Shown here: in pieces, positions 34,943-43,284 of the stretch
Numbering within the stretch: position 1 is the first letter of the stretch
Layout of the letters: each line of letters begins with the position of its first letter
Origin: an uncultured Bacteroidales bacterium
Lineage (GTDB): Bacteria; Bacteroidota; Bacteroidia; Bacteroidales; UBA932
Assembly: GCA_900318355.1 (NCBI GenBank)
Contig: ONKE01000057.1
Location: 1-44,152, forward strand
Length of the DNA: 44,152 nucleotides
Direction of reading: 5' to 3'
Translations under genes and position numbers: made by a program
Notes under the pieces: model-generated
The model's input: the letters and a program-made list of their open reading frames with translations, nothing else
What the model was told of the DNA's origin: nothing
Databases searched by the model: none

Positions 34943-36030
34943 AAAGAAGCATTATCCTCGCCTCCCTGGCGCTTGTCGCAGCGGCATGCGCCCCCAAAAC
35001 CCTTACCGGAGAGGAAATCATAGAGACCATTTTCGACAAGGCTGACGCCCTCGGCATGTCGATAATCTCGGAGACCGCCGTTTCCGGAGGCGGACTGTTT
35101 GAAGAAGGCGCCGACCTCGACTCGCTCATCGCCCGGCAGGACGCATGGATGAGGCTTTATCATGCCCGTTACGGGGCCCACGAGTCCTTCGCAGGCTGGT
35201 ACTACGGCAACGAAATCAATCCCGTCGACACCCTCGACATCCCGAAGAGCAACTTCTGGAGAGGGCTGTGGGGCGCATCTTCCGCTACGGCCAGGAAACT
35301 GGACCCGGACGACCTGACCACCATTTCGCCTTTCTTCATCCTGGACGTGGACGCCTGGCGCGGCTTCCGCTACTTCACGCCCGAGGAATACCGTGTCTGG
35401 TGGGCTGAGAGCTTGAAAGAAGGCGACATCGACGTCCTGATGGTGCAGGACTCCGGAGCCGAGCACCAGGCCTTCTTCACCATCGAGCAGAGGCGCCCGA
35501 TGCTGGAGGCATTCGCCGAGGCTTGCCGTGAAGCCGGTACGGAATTCTGGATCAACGTCGAGACGGGTCAGGTGCGCGCCGCCGACTGGGAAGACGCCGT
35601 GGCGCAGGAAAGGGAGCGCCGCCGCGTATGGGAATTCACCCCCATCGATTTCCTCGCCCAGAAGCTGGACCTCGCCGCAGAATATGCCACCGGGACCATC
35701 AACTGGGGCTACTATCCGCTCATGACGCCCACCGACGGTCCGGCGGTCAGCCTCAAGGACATCGACGGGCAGAAGGCCATAGACCTGAGCACGCGCAAGG
35801 AGAATTACCAGGCCTACAAGGCTTATTATGAAGCGCTTCCGAAGGAGCCCGCTCCCGGACGGAAGATTCGTCCGGCAATCGGCGGCACCATCTGGTGGCT
35901 CCCCACTGACATAGATTCAATTCCGCGCAAGGAAGCCGCAGCCGCCCTTGCCGAGGAGCTGGAATGCCTCCATGCCGTCGGCATCGACCGCATTATCCTG
36001 GGCGGACTGCCCCATTATTTCGGTAAATGA
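34939..36030 (+). CDS. DUF4434-type lipoprotein, copy 2
   Basis: A 363-residue lipoprotein starting at ATG 34939 (4-base overlap with the previous stop), which gives lipobox AAAC (Cys17). A longer frame from 34771 lies inside the previous gene and is rejected. It shares with copy 1 FAGWYYGNEINP, ISPFFILDVDAWR, IDVLMVQDSGAEH, FWINVETGQV and NWGYYPLM, so the pair is a tandem duplication that has diverged substantially. It is likely a TIM-barrel carbohydrate-active or binding protein. The stop overlaps the GH78 start (ATGA). Confidence 0.75.
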   Translation: MKRSIILASLALVAAACAPKTLTGEEIIETIFDKADALGMSIISETAVSGGGLFEEGADLDSLIARQDAWMRLYHARYGAHESFAGWYYGNEINPVDTLDIPKSNFWRGLWGASSATARKLDPDDLTTISPFFILDVDAWRGFRYFTPEEYRVWWAESLKEGDIDVLMVQDSGAEHQAFFTIEQRRPMLEAFAEACREAGTEFWINVETGQVRAADWEDAVAQERERRRVWEFTPIDFLAQKLDLAAEYATGTINWGYYPLMTPTDGPAVSLKDIDGQKAIDLSTRKENYQAYKAYYEALPKEPAPGRKIRPAIGGTIWWLPTDIDSIPRKEAAAALAEELECLHAVGIDRIILGGLPHYFGK

Positions 36031-38615
36031 TACGTACTCTGATACTTGCGCTGCTGTTCCTCCTGCCCGGACGCGGCCCGCAGCAACTGCGCTGCGAACA
36101 TCTTGACAACCCGGTAGGGATAGACGCGGCCAAGCCCCGCTTCACCTGGACTCTCAAAGACCGCCGCCGCGGCATACGGCAGGAGTCCATGCGCATCATC
36201 GTGGCCACCGACCCGCGCCTTGAAAACATCGTCTGGGATAGTTCAGAGCAGGCTTCCGGGCAAATGTACGCCGTCTATGACGGACCGGCGCTGGAGCCTC
36301 GCACGCGCTACTGGTGGAGCGTCGACGTCCGCAGCAACCGCGGCAGATACCGCAGGCCGGAGGCCGTCTTCTTCGAGACCGGCAAGGGCTCGGAGCCATG
36401 GGCGGGCTCCTGGATCGGCGACGGGCGCGACACCACCTGGCGGCCGGTGCCATATTTCCGTAAAGTCTTCAACCTCAAGCAAAAGCCCGTGCAGGCGCGT
36501 CTCTACACGGCGACGCGCGGCCTGAGCGAAGTGCTAATCAACGCCGAAGCGACATCCGACCGCTGCCTTTCCCCGGCATTCACGCGCTACGACCGCAGAT
36601 GCCTCTACACGACAGACGATGTAACCAGCCTTCTTCACGAAGGAGAAAACGTCCTTGGAGTGGCTCTGGCGGGCGGATGGTACAATTTCCAGTCCCGCGG
36701 CGTGTGGGAATTCGAGCGGGCGGTGTGGCGCGACAGGCCGTCCTTCTGCCTTGAACTTCGCATGACGTTCGGCGACGGTTCCGAGGAGGTCGTCGTCAGC
36801 GGCCCCGACTGGAAGACCGCCGACAGCGAAATACTCTCAGCAAGCATCTACACGGGGGAACAGGTCGACCTGCGCCGCCGTCCCGAAGGATGGGACCGCA
36901 GCGGATTCGACGACAGCGCCTGGGGACATGCCGTCGTGGCCAAGGCCCCGCAGTGCCCGGTCGTCTCGGAGGCCATGCCTCCTATCCGCATATTGAACGA
37001 ATTAGCACCCAAGGATTTACGCCAGCTTGACGACACGACGTGGATATTCACCTTCCCCGAAAACATGGCCGGCGTTACCCGGCTCAGCCTCAAGGCGGAA
37101 GAAGGAACCCGCGTGCGGCTGCGCCATGGAGAGGCCCTCACTCCCGACGGTCACGTCGACCAGTCCACCATCGACATTTATTCCAATTCCATGGGCGGAA
37201 CCGACCCGTTCCAGACCGACATCTACACCCTCTCCGGAGGGGATGACTGCGTGAGGCCGCACTTCGGCTACAAAGGCTTCCAATACGTGGAAGTGACGTC
37301 AGACCGCCCCCTGAGCCTGCAGAAAGACAATCTGACCGCCCTCCGCATGGGTACGGACCTCACTCCGCTGGCCGAATTGAAATCGAGCGACGACAGGCTC
37401 GTCCGCCTGTGGAAGGCCACCAACAGGTCCTACCAGGCCAACCTCTTCGGCTACCCGACCGACTGCCCGCAGCGCGAGAAGAACGGCTGGACCGCCGACG
37501 CGCATATACCCATCGACGCGGCGCTGCAGAATTTCGACGGCATCTGCGTCTACGAAAAATGGATGGCCGACCACCGCGACGCCCAGCTTCCCGACGGCAC
37601 CCTCCCCGCCATCATCCCGACGTCGACCTGGGGCTACACCTGGGGCAACGGCGTAGACTGGACCAGTTCGATGATTATCATCCCCTGGCACATCTGGCTC
37701 CACTACGGAGACAGCCGCATCCTTTCGGACAACTACGACGCCATGAAGGCGCTCATGGGCCATTATTCCGACGTTGCCGACGGTTTTCTGACGAGAGACG
37801 GACTGGGCGACTGGGTACCTTACAAGAGCGTGGCGGACCCCCGCCTTGTCATCTCCCTATACTGGTGGCAGGACGCCTGCCTGATGGAGAAAATCGCCCT
37901 CCTGACGGGCCACGACGCCGATGCGCCGGGATTCCACTCCCTCGCCGATTCGATCCGCACGGCGATAAACGGGACATATCTCCATGGAGACGTCTACGCG
38001 TCCGGTTTCCAGACCGAACAGAGCGCTCCGCTCTGCTTTGGCATCGTCCCGCAGCAATGCAGGCAAGCCGTGGCCGACCGTCTCGCCGAGAGGGTCGAGG
38101 CCGACGGAGGCCACCTGGACGTGGGCCTTCACGGATCCAAGACGCTTTTATACGCCCTTTCGGAAAACGGCTACACCGACCTCGCCTACAAGCTGGTAAC
38201 CGGCCGGAGCTACCCGTCGTGGGGTTGGTGGGAGGAAAAGGAAGGTGCGACCACCCTGTATGAAACCTGGAAGATAGAAACGCCCACGATATCCCGCAAC
38301 CACATCATGTTCGGAGCCGTAAGCGCCTGGATGACCGAGACTTTCGGCGGCATCACCAGAGACTGCGACAGGCAGCTTGCCATCCGTCCGTCGATTCCGC
38401 AGGGGCTTGACGATTTCTCGTTCAGCACCGATTCTCCCGAAGGACGCATCTCTTCTTCGTGGCGCCGCAGCGGGAAACGAATCCGTTGGACCATAGAGAT
38501 TCCCGCGGGTCATGAGGCATTGGTGGAGGTTCCCGACGGGTTCGTCTGCCGGAAACTGTCCGCCCCATCCCGCATCGGCTCGGGGCGTCACACCTTCACT
38601 ATCAGGGAAGAATAG
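36027..38615 (+). CDS. Alpha-L-rhamnosidase, family GH78
   Basis: An 862-residue secreted or periplasmic alpha-L-rhamnosidase, inverting, releasing terminal alpha-L-rhamnose. It has a signal peptide to ~20, then N-terminal Ig-like and beta-sandwich domains (LRCEHLDNPVGIDAAKPRFTW, GPALEPRTRYWWSVDV). The (alpha/alpha)6 barrel follows with DCPQREKNGWTADAH: D479, E484 (general acid) and D491 have the same 5- and 7-residue spacing as in characterised GH78 enzymes. GATTLYETW with E746 is the likely general base. A C-terminal sandwich follows. It is the only classified glycosidase in this locus, so the target glycan probably contains rhamnose (inference). Confidence 0.93.
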   Translation: MIRTLILALLFLLPGRGPQQLRCEHLDNPVGIDAAKPRFTWTLKDRRRGIRQESMRIIVATDPRLENIVWDSSEQASGQMYAVYDGPALEPRTRYWWSVDVRSNRGRYRRPEAVFFETGKGSEPWAGSWIGDGRDTTWRPVPYFRKVFNLKQKPVQARLYTATRGLSEVLINAEATSDRCLSPAFTRYDRRCLYTTDDVTSLLHEGENVLGVALAGGWYNFQSRGVWEFERAVWRDRPSFCLELRMTFGDGSEEVVVSGPDWKTADSEILSASIYTGEQVDLRRRPEGWDRSGFDDSAWGHAVVAKAPQCPVVSEAMPPIRILNELAPKDLRQLDDTTWIFTFPENMAGVTRLSLKAEEGTRVRLRHGEALTPDGHVDQSTIDIYSNSMGGTDPFQTDIYTLSGGDDCVRPHFGYKGFQYVEVTSDRPLSLQKDNLTALRMGTDLTPLAELKSSDDRLVRLWKATNRSYQANLFGYPTDCPQREKNGWTADAHIPIDAALQNFDGICVYEKWMADHRDAQLPDGTLPAIIPTSTWGYTWGNGVDWTSSMIIIPWHIWLHYGDSRILSDNYDAMKALMGHYSDVADGFLTRDGLGDWVPYKSVADPRLVISLYWWQDACLMEKIALLTGHDADAPGFHSLADSIRTAINGTYLHGDVYASGFQTEQSAPLCFGIVPQQCRQAVADRLAERVEADGGHLDVGLHGSKTLLYALSENGYTDLAYKLVTGRSYPSWGWWEEKEGATTLYETWKIETPTISRNHIMFGAVSAWMTETFGGITRDCDRQLAIRPSIPQGLDDFSFSTDSPEGRISSSWRRSGKRIRWTIEIPAGHEALVEVPDGFVCRKLSAPSRIGSGRHTFTIREE

Positions 38616-38647
38616 AAAAAATCCTTTCTATTCCCGTAAAAAATGAG

Positions 38648-38655
38648 TAACTTCG
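38648..38655 (+). promoter_or_regulatory. Probable nqr promoter -7 box
   Basis: TAACTTCG, the same TAnnTTCG form seen before susC2, with TTTC 19 bases upstream (38625-38628). It ends 41 bases before the nqrA ATG. It overlaps the left arm of the hairpin at 38649-38684. Confidence 0.45.
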
Positions 38656-38684
38656 CGCCGCGTTTTGCAACGTGAAGTTTTTTT
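38649..38684 (+). terminator. Terminator after the GH78 operon
   Basis: AACTTCGCG (38649-38657) pairs with CGTGAAGTT (38671-38679) through 9 bp with one G.U, followed by a T run to 38684. It lies 34 bases after the GH78 stop and ends 12 bases before the nqrA ATG. Confidence 0.75.
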
Positions 38685-38696
38685 ATATTTAACATA

Positions 38697-40055
38697 ATGT
38701 CAAACAACATTCATCTTAGACGTGGGCTCGACATTCCCATTGCGGGAGCGGCAGCCCTCAAGACCTGCGGGGTCGTTGCGCCTGAGACCGTTGCCCTTAA
38801 GCCCGCTGATTTCCACGGGCTTAACCCTCGCCTGCTTGTGCGTGAGGGCGACCATGTCCTGGCCGGATCCCCCGTCCTGTGCGACAAGATGCAGCCCGGC
38901 ATTCTCATCACCTCCCCGGTGAGCGGTACCGTAGCCGCGATCGTGCGCGGCGAGAAGCGCAAGCTCCTTGAAGTTCGCATCAGCCCGGACGGCAAGAAAG
39001 AGGCAGTTGATTTCGGTTCCTGCGACCCTTCAGGGCTCTCCGCCGAACAGGTTCGCGACCTGCTTCTCAAGAGCGGACTCTGGGCCGCAATCATCCAGCG
39101 CCCCTACGGCGTCCTCGCCAATCCTGACATCACCCCGAAGGCCATCTTCATTTCCGCTTTCAACACAGCGCCTCTGGCAGCCAACCCTGAATTCGCCCTC
39201 GGCGACAGCGCCCAGGACATCCAGGCCGGCGTCATCGCCCTGGGCAAGCTCACCCGCGGCGGCGTCCACCTGAGCCTGAATCAGGACAACTACGAAGGCA
39301 CTCCTTTCCACCGCATCGAAAACGTCATCCAGCACGTCTTCAGCGGCAAGCACCCCGCCGGCAACGTCGGCGTCCAGATCAGCCACATTTCCCCCATTCT
39401 CAAGGGCGAAACCGTGTGGACAGTGTCCCTGCTGATGGTCGCTGCGATCGGCAAGCTGCTCCGCACCGGCAAGGTCGACCTCACCCGCAAGGTGGCGGTC
39501 ACCGGCCCCGCGGCCAAGGATCCCGCCTACGTAGAGGCTCTCCCCGGCATCTGCATGACCGACCTCAAGGCCTTCTACGACAATTCCGGCAACGACGTCC
39601 GCTTCGTCAGCGGTGACGCCCTCACCGGCACCAACGTCGGCGAGCAGGGCTACCTCGGCTGGTTCGACAACCAGGTCACCCTTCTCCACGAAGGCACCGA
39701 GCGCGAAGTCCTCGGCTGGGCCAAGCCTTTCCGCTTCGGCAAGTTCTCGTCTTCCCGCACCTACCTGCCCAACGCCCTCCCCGGCAAGCGCTACGACATC
39801 AACACCAACACCAACGGCGGCCCCCGCGCCTTCGTCGTGTCCGACGTCTACTCCAAGGTGCTTCCCATGGACATTTACCCGATCTACCTTGTCAAGGCCT
39901 GCCTCGCAGGAGACATCGACAAGATGGAGAAATTCGGCATCTACGAAGTGCTTCCGGAAGACCTCGCCCTCTGCGAGTTCGTCGACCCGTCCAAAAATGA
40001 GATCCAGGCCATTATCCAGAAGGGTATCGACCTGATGGTTAAAGAAATGGCATAA
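38697..40055 (+). CDS. nqrA: Na+-translocating NADH:quinone reductase subunit A
   Basis: Peripheral cytoplasmic subunit A of Na+-NQR, 452 residues. The N-terminus (HLRRGLDIPIAGAA) and the lipoyl/biotinyl-like region (VREGDHVLAGSPVLCDKM, PGILITSPVSGTVAAIVRGE) are typical, as are the HLSLNQDNYEGTPFH stretch and the C-terminal YEVLPEDLALCEFVDPSKNE. NqrA has been implicated in quinone binding. It is first in the nqrABCDEF operon and distinct from RnfC, as it lacks Fe-S cysteine motifs. Confidence 0.95.
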   Translation: MSNNIHLRRGLDIPIAGAAALKTCGVVAPETVALKPADFHGLNPRLLVREGDHVLAGSPVLCDKMQPGILITSPVSGTVAAIVRGEKRKLLEVRISPDGKKEAVDFGSCDPSGLSAEQVRDLLLKSGLWAAIIQRPYGVLANPDITPKAIFISAFNTAPLAANPEFALGDSAQDIQAGVIALGKLTRGGVHLSLNQDNYEGTPFHRIENVIQHVFSGKHPAGNVGVQISHISPILKGETVWTVSLLMVAAIGKLLRTGKVDLTRKVAVTGPAAKDPAYVEALPGICMTDLKAFYDNSGNDVRFVSGDALTGTNVGEQGYLGWFDNQVTLLHEGTEREVLGWAKPFRFGKFSSSRTYLPNALPGKRYDINTNTNGGPRAFVVSDVYSKVLPMDIYPIYLVKACLAGDIDKMEKFGIYEVLPEDLALCEFVDPSKNEIQAIIQKGIDLMVKEMA

Positions 40056-40067
40056 ATCGAAACGACC

Positions 40068-41216
40068 ATGGAAGAAAACAAGACCCAACAGCCCGGCCTC
40101 TTTGAGAAAGGGGGCAAACTGGGCTTTCTCCACTCGACTGTGGACGCTTTCGACACCTTCCTCCGCGTTCCCGCGACCGTGACCCGCAAGGGTTCCCACA
40201 TCCGCGACGTCGTGGACCTCAAGCGTGTGATGATCATCGTGGTGATCGCCCTCATCCCCGCAGCCCTCTTCGGCATGTGGAACGTCGGCTATCAGCACAA
40301 CCTGGCCATCGGTGACACCGCCGCAGGATTCTGGGCCACATTCTGGTACGGTTTCCTCAAGGTGCTGCCCCTGTACATCGTCTCCTACCTGGTCGGCCTC
40401 GGAATCGAGTTCACCGCCGCCCAGATCAAGGGCGAAGAAGTCAACGAAGGGTACCTCGTATCCGGCTTCCTCATCCCTCTTATCGTTCCCGTCGACGTTC
40501 CCCTCTGGATGCTCGCCATCGCCACCGCATTTGCCGTCATCTTCGGCAAGGAGGTCTTCGGCGGCACCGGTATGAACTTCCTCAACCCCGCCCTACTGGC
40601 ACGCGCCTTCCTGTTCTTCTCCTATCCGAGCAAGATGTCCGGAAGCGATGTCTGGATCGCAATGCGCAAGGGTGAGACCATGGTCGACGGCGTCACCGGC
40701 GCAACTCCCCTCTCCCACATGTCCGACGGCATCGCCGGCATCCAGGGCGCGGGTTACGACTGGTGGAGCCTCTTCGCCGGCACAGTTCCCGGCAGCGTAG
40801 GCGAGACGAGCGTCATCGCGATTCTCCTCGGCGCATGCCTCCTCATCTGCACGGGCGTGGCCAGCTGGAAGATCATGTGCTCCTCCGTCCTGGGCGCCCT
40901 CTTCGTGGGCTGGCTCGGCACGGCCTTCGGCGCCACCGACGTTCCTGCATGGTATCAGCTCCTGCTCGGCGGTTTCGCCTTCGGTACCGTCTTCATGGCG
41001 ACCGACCCCGTCACCTCCGCCCAGACCGAATGCGGCAAATGGATCTACGGTTTCCTCGTGGGTGCCCTCTGCATCACGGTGCGCCTCTTCAACCCCGGCT
41101 ATGCCGAAGGTATGATGCTGGCCATCCTGCTGATGAACACCTTCGCTCCGCTGATTGACCACTGCGTAGTAAGCGTGGCCGTCTCCCGCCGCAACAAAAA
41201 ACTCAAAACAGCCTAA
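40068..41216 (+). CDS. nqrB: Na+-translocating NADH:quinone reductase subunit B
   Basis: Integral-membrane subunit B, 382 residues, with about ten hydrophobic segments. The N-terminal cytoplasmic part (STVDAFDTFLRVPATVTRKGSH) is followed by FGGTGMNFLNPALLARAF and the flavinylation motif DGVTGATPLSHM, where Thr213 should carry covalent FMN. A conserved ATDPVTSAQTECGKWIYG segment is present. NqrB carries the main Na+ path in the complex. It is 12 bases after nqrA. Confidence 0.95.
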   Translation: MEENKTQQPGLFEKGGKLGFLHSTVDAFDTFLRVPATVTRKGSHIRDVVDLKRVMIIVVIALIPAALFGMWNVGYQHNLAIGDTAAGFWATFWYGFLKVLPLYIVSYLVGLGIEFTAAQIKGEEVNEGYLVSGFLIPLIVPVDVPLWMLAIATAFAVIFGKEVFGGTGMNFLNPALLARAFLFFSYPSKMSGSDVWIAMRKGETMVDGVTGATPLSHMSDGIAGIQGAGYDWWSLFAGTVPGSVGETSVIAILLGACLLICTGVASWKIMCSSVLGALFVGWLGTAFGATDVPAWYQLLLGGFAFGTVFMATDPVTSAQTECGKWIYGFLVGALCITVRLFNPGYAEGMMLAILLMNTFAPLIDHCVVSVAVSRRNKKLKTA

Positions 41217-41228
41217 AGGATACGCGCA

Positions 41229-42044
41229 ATGAATACTAACAGCAATCTGTACACAGTTATCTACACGACGCTCATAGTGGTCGTCGTGGCCGCGGTCCTG
41301 GCTGTGGTTTCCCAGTCGCTCAAAGGGCGTCAGGAAGCCAACGAAAAGGCCGACACCATCTCCCAGATGATGACAGCCGCGGGCTTCGGCTCCAAGGAAG
41401 AGTTCGGCAAAATCGGCAATGCGGCCGTCCTGGCCCGCTACGCCGAGGAAATCGACCGCGCCTTCGTGGTGGGTCCCGACGGCCAGAAGGTCGCCGACCT
41501 GCCCCTGGAAAAGGTCTATTCCCCTTCCGAGCTCAAGAAGCAAAACTACAACATCAAGGGCGCAGACACCCCCGAACTCCCCGTCTTCATCTTCAAGAAC
41601 GGAGTGACGGTCGTGCCCGTCTACGGCGCCGGCCTCTGGGGCCCGGTCTGGGGCTACATCGCCTTCGAACCCGGTTCCAACGTCATCAAGGGCGCATATT
41701 TCGACCATGAGTCCGAGACCGCCGGCCTCGGTGCCAAGATCAAGGACGACCCCGAGTTCCAGCACTCCTTCGACGGCGAGATGATCGATTTCGCTGGCGT
41801 CAACCCCTTCGACATCGTCAAGGGCGGCGCCCCCAAGGATGAAGCCGGCAAGAGCCTCGTCGACAACAAGATCGACGCCATCACCGGCGCCACGATGACT
41901 TCCCGGGGCCTCGAAAATGCCATCGACGTATGGATGGCTACCTACGCCAAATACTTTCTCGCAGAGGTCGAAGACAGCAGCGACGACGTTAACGCCAATG
42001 ACGATGTCAACGGCGACGACGCAAAAGAAGTAAAGGAGGACTAA
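41229..42044 (+). CDS. nqrC: Na+-translocating NADH:quinone reductase subunit C
   Basis: Subunit C, 271 residues, with one N-terminal membrane helix (YTVIYTTLIVVVVAAVLAVV) and a large periplasmic domain. The covalent FMN motif DAITGATMTS places the flavin on Thr222. GLWGPVWGYIAF and HESETAGLGAKI are conserved. The last ~24 residues form an unusual strongly acidic tail (EDSSDDVNANDDVNGDDAKE). The final codons also form a Shine-Dalgarno-like AAGGAGG upstream of nqrD. It is 12 bases after nqrB. Confidence 0.95.
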   Translation: MNTNSNLYTVIYTTLIVVVVAAVLAVVSQSLKGRQEANEKADTISQMMTAAGFGSKEEFGKIGNAAVLARYAEEIDRAFVVGPDGQKVADLPLEKVYSPSELKKQNYNIKGADTPELPVFIFKNGVTVVPVYGAGLWGPVWGYIAFEPGSNVIKGAYFDHESETAGLGAKIKDDPEFQHSFDGEMIDFAGVNPFDIVKGGAPKDEAGKSLVDNKIDAITGATMTSRGLENAIDVWMATYAKYFLAEVEDSSDDVNANDDVNGDDAKEVKED

Positions 42045-42047
42045 ACC

Positions 42048-42662
42048 ATGGACGCAAAACTCAAAGAAACCATTCTGAACCCTATTTTCAAGGGTAACCC
42101 GATCACCGTCCTGGTCCTCGGCATCTGCTCTTCGCTTGCCGTCACGGTGACCCTCAAGGGTGCGCTCGTCATGGCGCTCTCGGTCATAGTGGTGACCGGC
42201 GTCTCCAGCCTGATCCTCTCGCTGCTGCGCAACACCATCCCCGGCCGCGTGCGTATCATCGTACAGCTGGTCGTGGTCGCCATGATGGTGATCCTGGTCG
42301 ACCAGGTGCTCAAGTCCTTCGAGGCCACCTACGCCATCGACAAGCAACTGAGCGTCTACATCGGCCTTATCATCACCAACTGCATCGTCATGGGCCGCAT
42401 CGAGGCCTTCGCCCTTGGCAACAAGCCCTGGCCGAGCTTCCTCGACGGTGTCGCCAACGGTGCCGGCTACGGTCTGATCCTCCTTATCGTCGCCTTCTTC
42501 CGCGAGCTTCTCGGAAGCGGCACCCTTTTCGGTTATGACGTTCTCGGCTGGATGGGCTACGTTCCCAACAACCTCGTAATCCTGCCTCCTATGGCGCTCA
42601 TCCTCCTGGGATGCATCGTCTGGGTGCAGCGTTCCATCCAGAAAGACCTGCAAGAAAAATAA
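42048..42662 (+). CDS. nqrD: Na+-translocating NADH:quinone reductase subunit D
   Basis: Integral-membrane subunit D, 204 residues, six predicted helices. NPIFKGNPITVLVLGICSSL and LGLIITNCIVMGRIEAFAL-type sequence are hallmarks, the latter holding the conserved Cys that, with its NqrE counterpart, binds iron between the subunits. It lies 3 bases after nqrC and is preceded by AAGGAGG (42033-42039) at good spacing, rare in this genome. Confidence 0.95.
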   Translation: MDAKLKETILNPIFKGNPITVLVLGICSSLAVTVTLKGALVMALSVIVVTGVSSLILSLLRNTIPGRVRIIVQLVVVAMMVILVDQVLKSFEATYAIDKQLSVYIGLIITNCIVMGRIEAFALGNKPWPSFLDGVANGAGYGLILLIVAFFRELLGSGTLFGYDVLGWMGYVPNNLVILPPMALILLGCIVWVQRSIQKDLQEK

Positions 42663-42674
42663 TCACGACGCCCT

Positions 42675-43271
42675 ATGGAATATCTCAGCTTACTTGTAAA
42701 GTCCATCTTTGTGGACAACATGATCTTCGCCTACTTCCTGGGAATGTGCTCATTCCTGGCGGTATCGAAGAATGTGAAGACGGCTGCCGGCCTGGGCCTC
42801 GCGGTTATCTTCGTCCTCGTTGTGACGCTCCCGATCAACTACCTCCTCAACGAATACGTCCTCAAGCCGGACGCACTCATCGAGGGTGTTGACCTGAGCT
42901 TCCTGAGCTTCATCATCTTCATCGCGGTCATCGCCGCAATCGTCCAGATCGTGGAAATGGTCGTGGAGAAGTACTCCCCTTCCCTGTATGCTTCGCTCGG
43001 CATCTTCCTGCCGCTGATCGCCGTCAACTGCGCCATTCTGGGCGGTTCGCTCTTCATGCAGCAGAGAGATTTCGCCGGTCTCGGCGAGGCCACGGTCTAC
43101 GCCCTCGGTTCCGGTCTCGGCTGGTTCCTTGCCATCGTTTCCCTGGCCGCCATCCGCGAGAAGCTCCAATACTCCAACGTCCCCGCCCCGCTCAAGGGCC
43201 TGGGCATCACCTGCATCACGGTGGGTCTGATGGGTATCGCCTTCATGACCTTCATGGGCATTTCACTGTAG
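42675..43271 (+). CDS. nqrE: Na+-translocating NADH:quinone reductase subunit E
   Basis: Integral-membrane subunit E, 198 residues, homologous to NqrD with inverted topology. [25 protein letters not shown] and [19 protein letters not shown] are conserved, the latter carrying the iron-liganding Cys. It is 12 bases after nqrD. The stop codon TAG overlaps the Shine-Dalgarno-like AGGAGG upstream of nqrF. Confidence 0.95.
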   Translation: MEYLSLLVKSIFVDNMIFAYFLGMCSFLAVSKNVKTAAGLGLAVIFVLVVTLPINYLLNEYVLKPDALIEGVDLSFLSFIIFIAVIAAIVQIVEMVVEKYSPSLYASLGIFLPLIAVNCAILGGSLFMQQRDFAGLGEATVYALGSGLGWFLAIVSLAAIREKLQYSNVPAPLKGLGITCITVGLMGIAFMTFMGISL

Positions 43272-43284
43272 GAGGACTGAAGTT

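Noticed and set aside
40593-42653. 686-residue open frame antisense to nqrB-nqrD
   Set aside because: It is a by-product of C-ending codons and the absence of TTA/CTA/TCA codons in the nqr genes. The translation is low-complexity (Gly, Asp, Glu, His), and the sense frames are unmistakable Nqr subunits.
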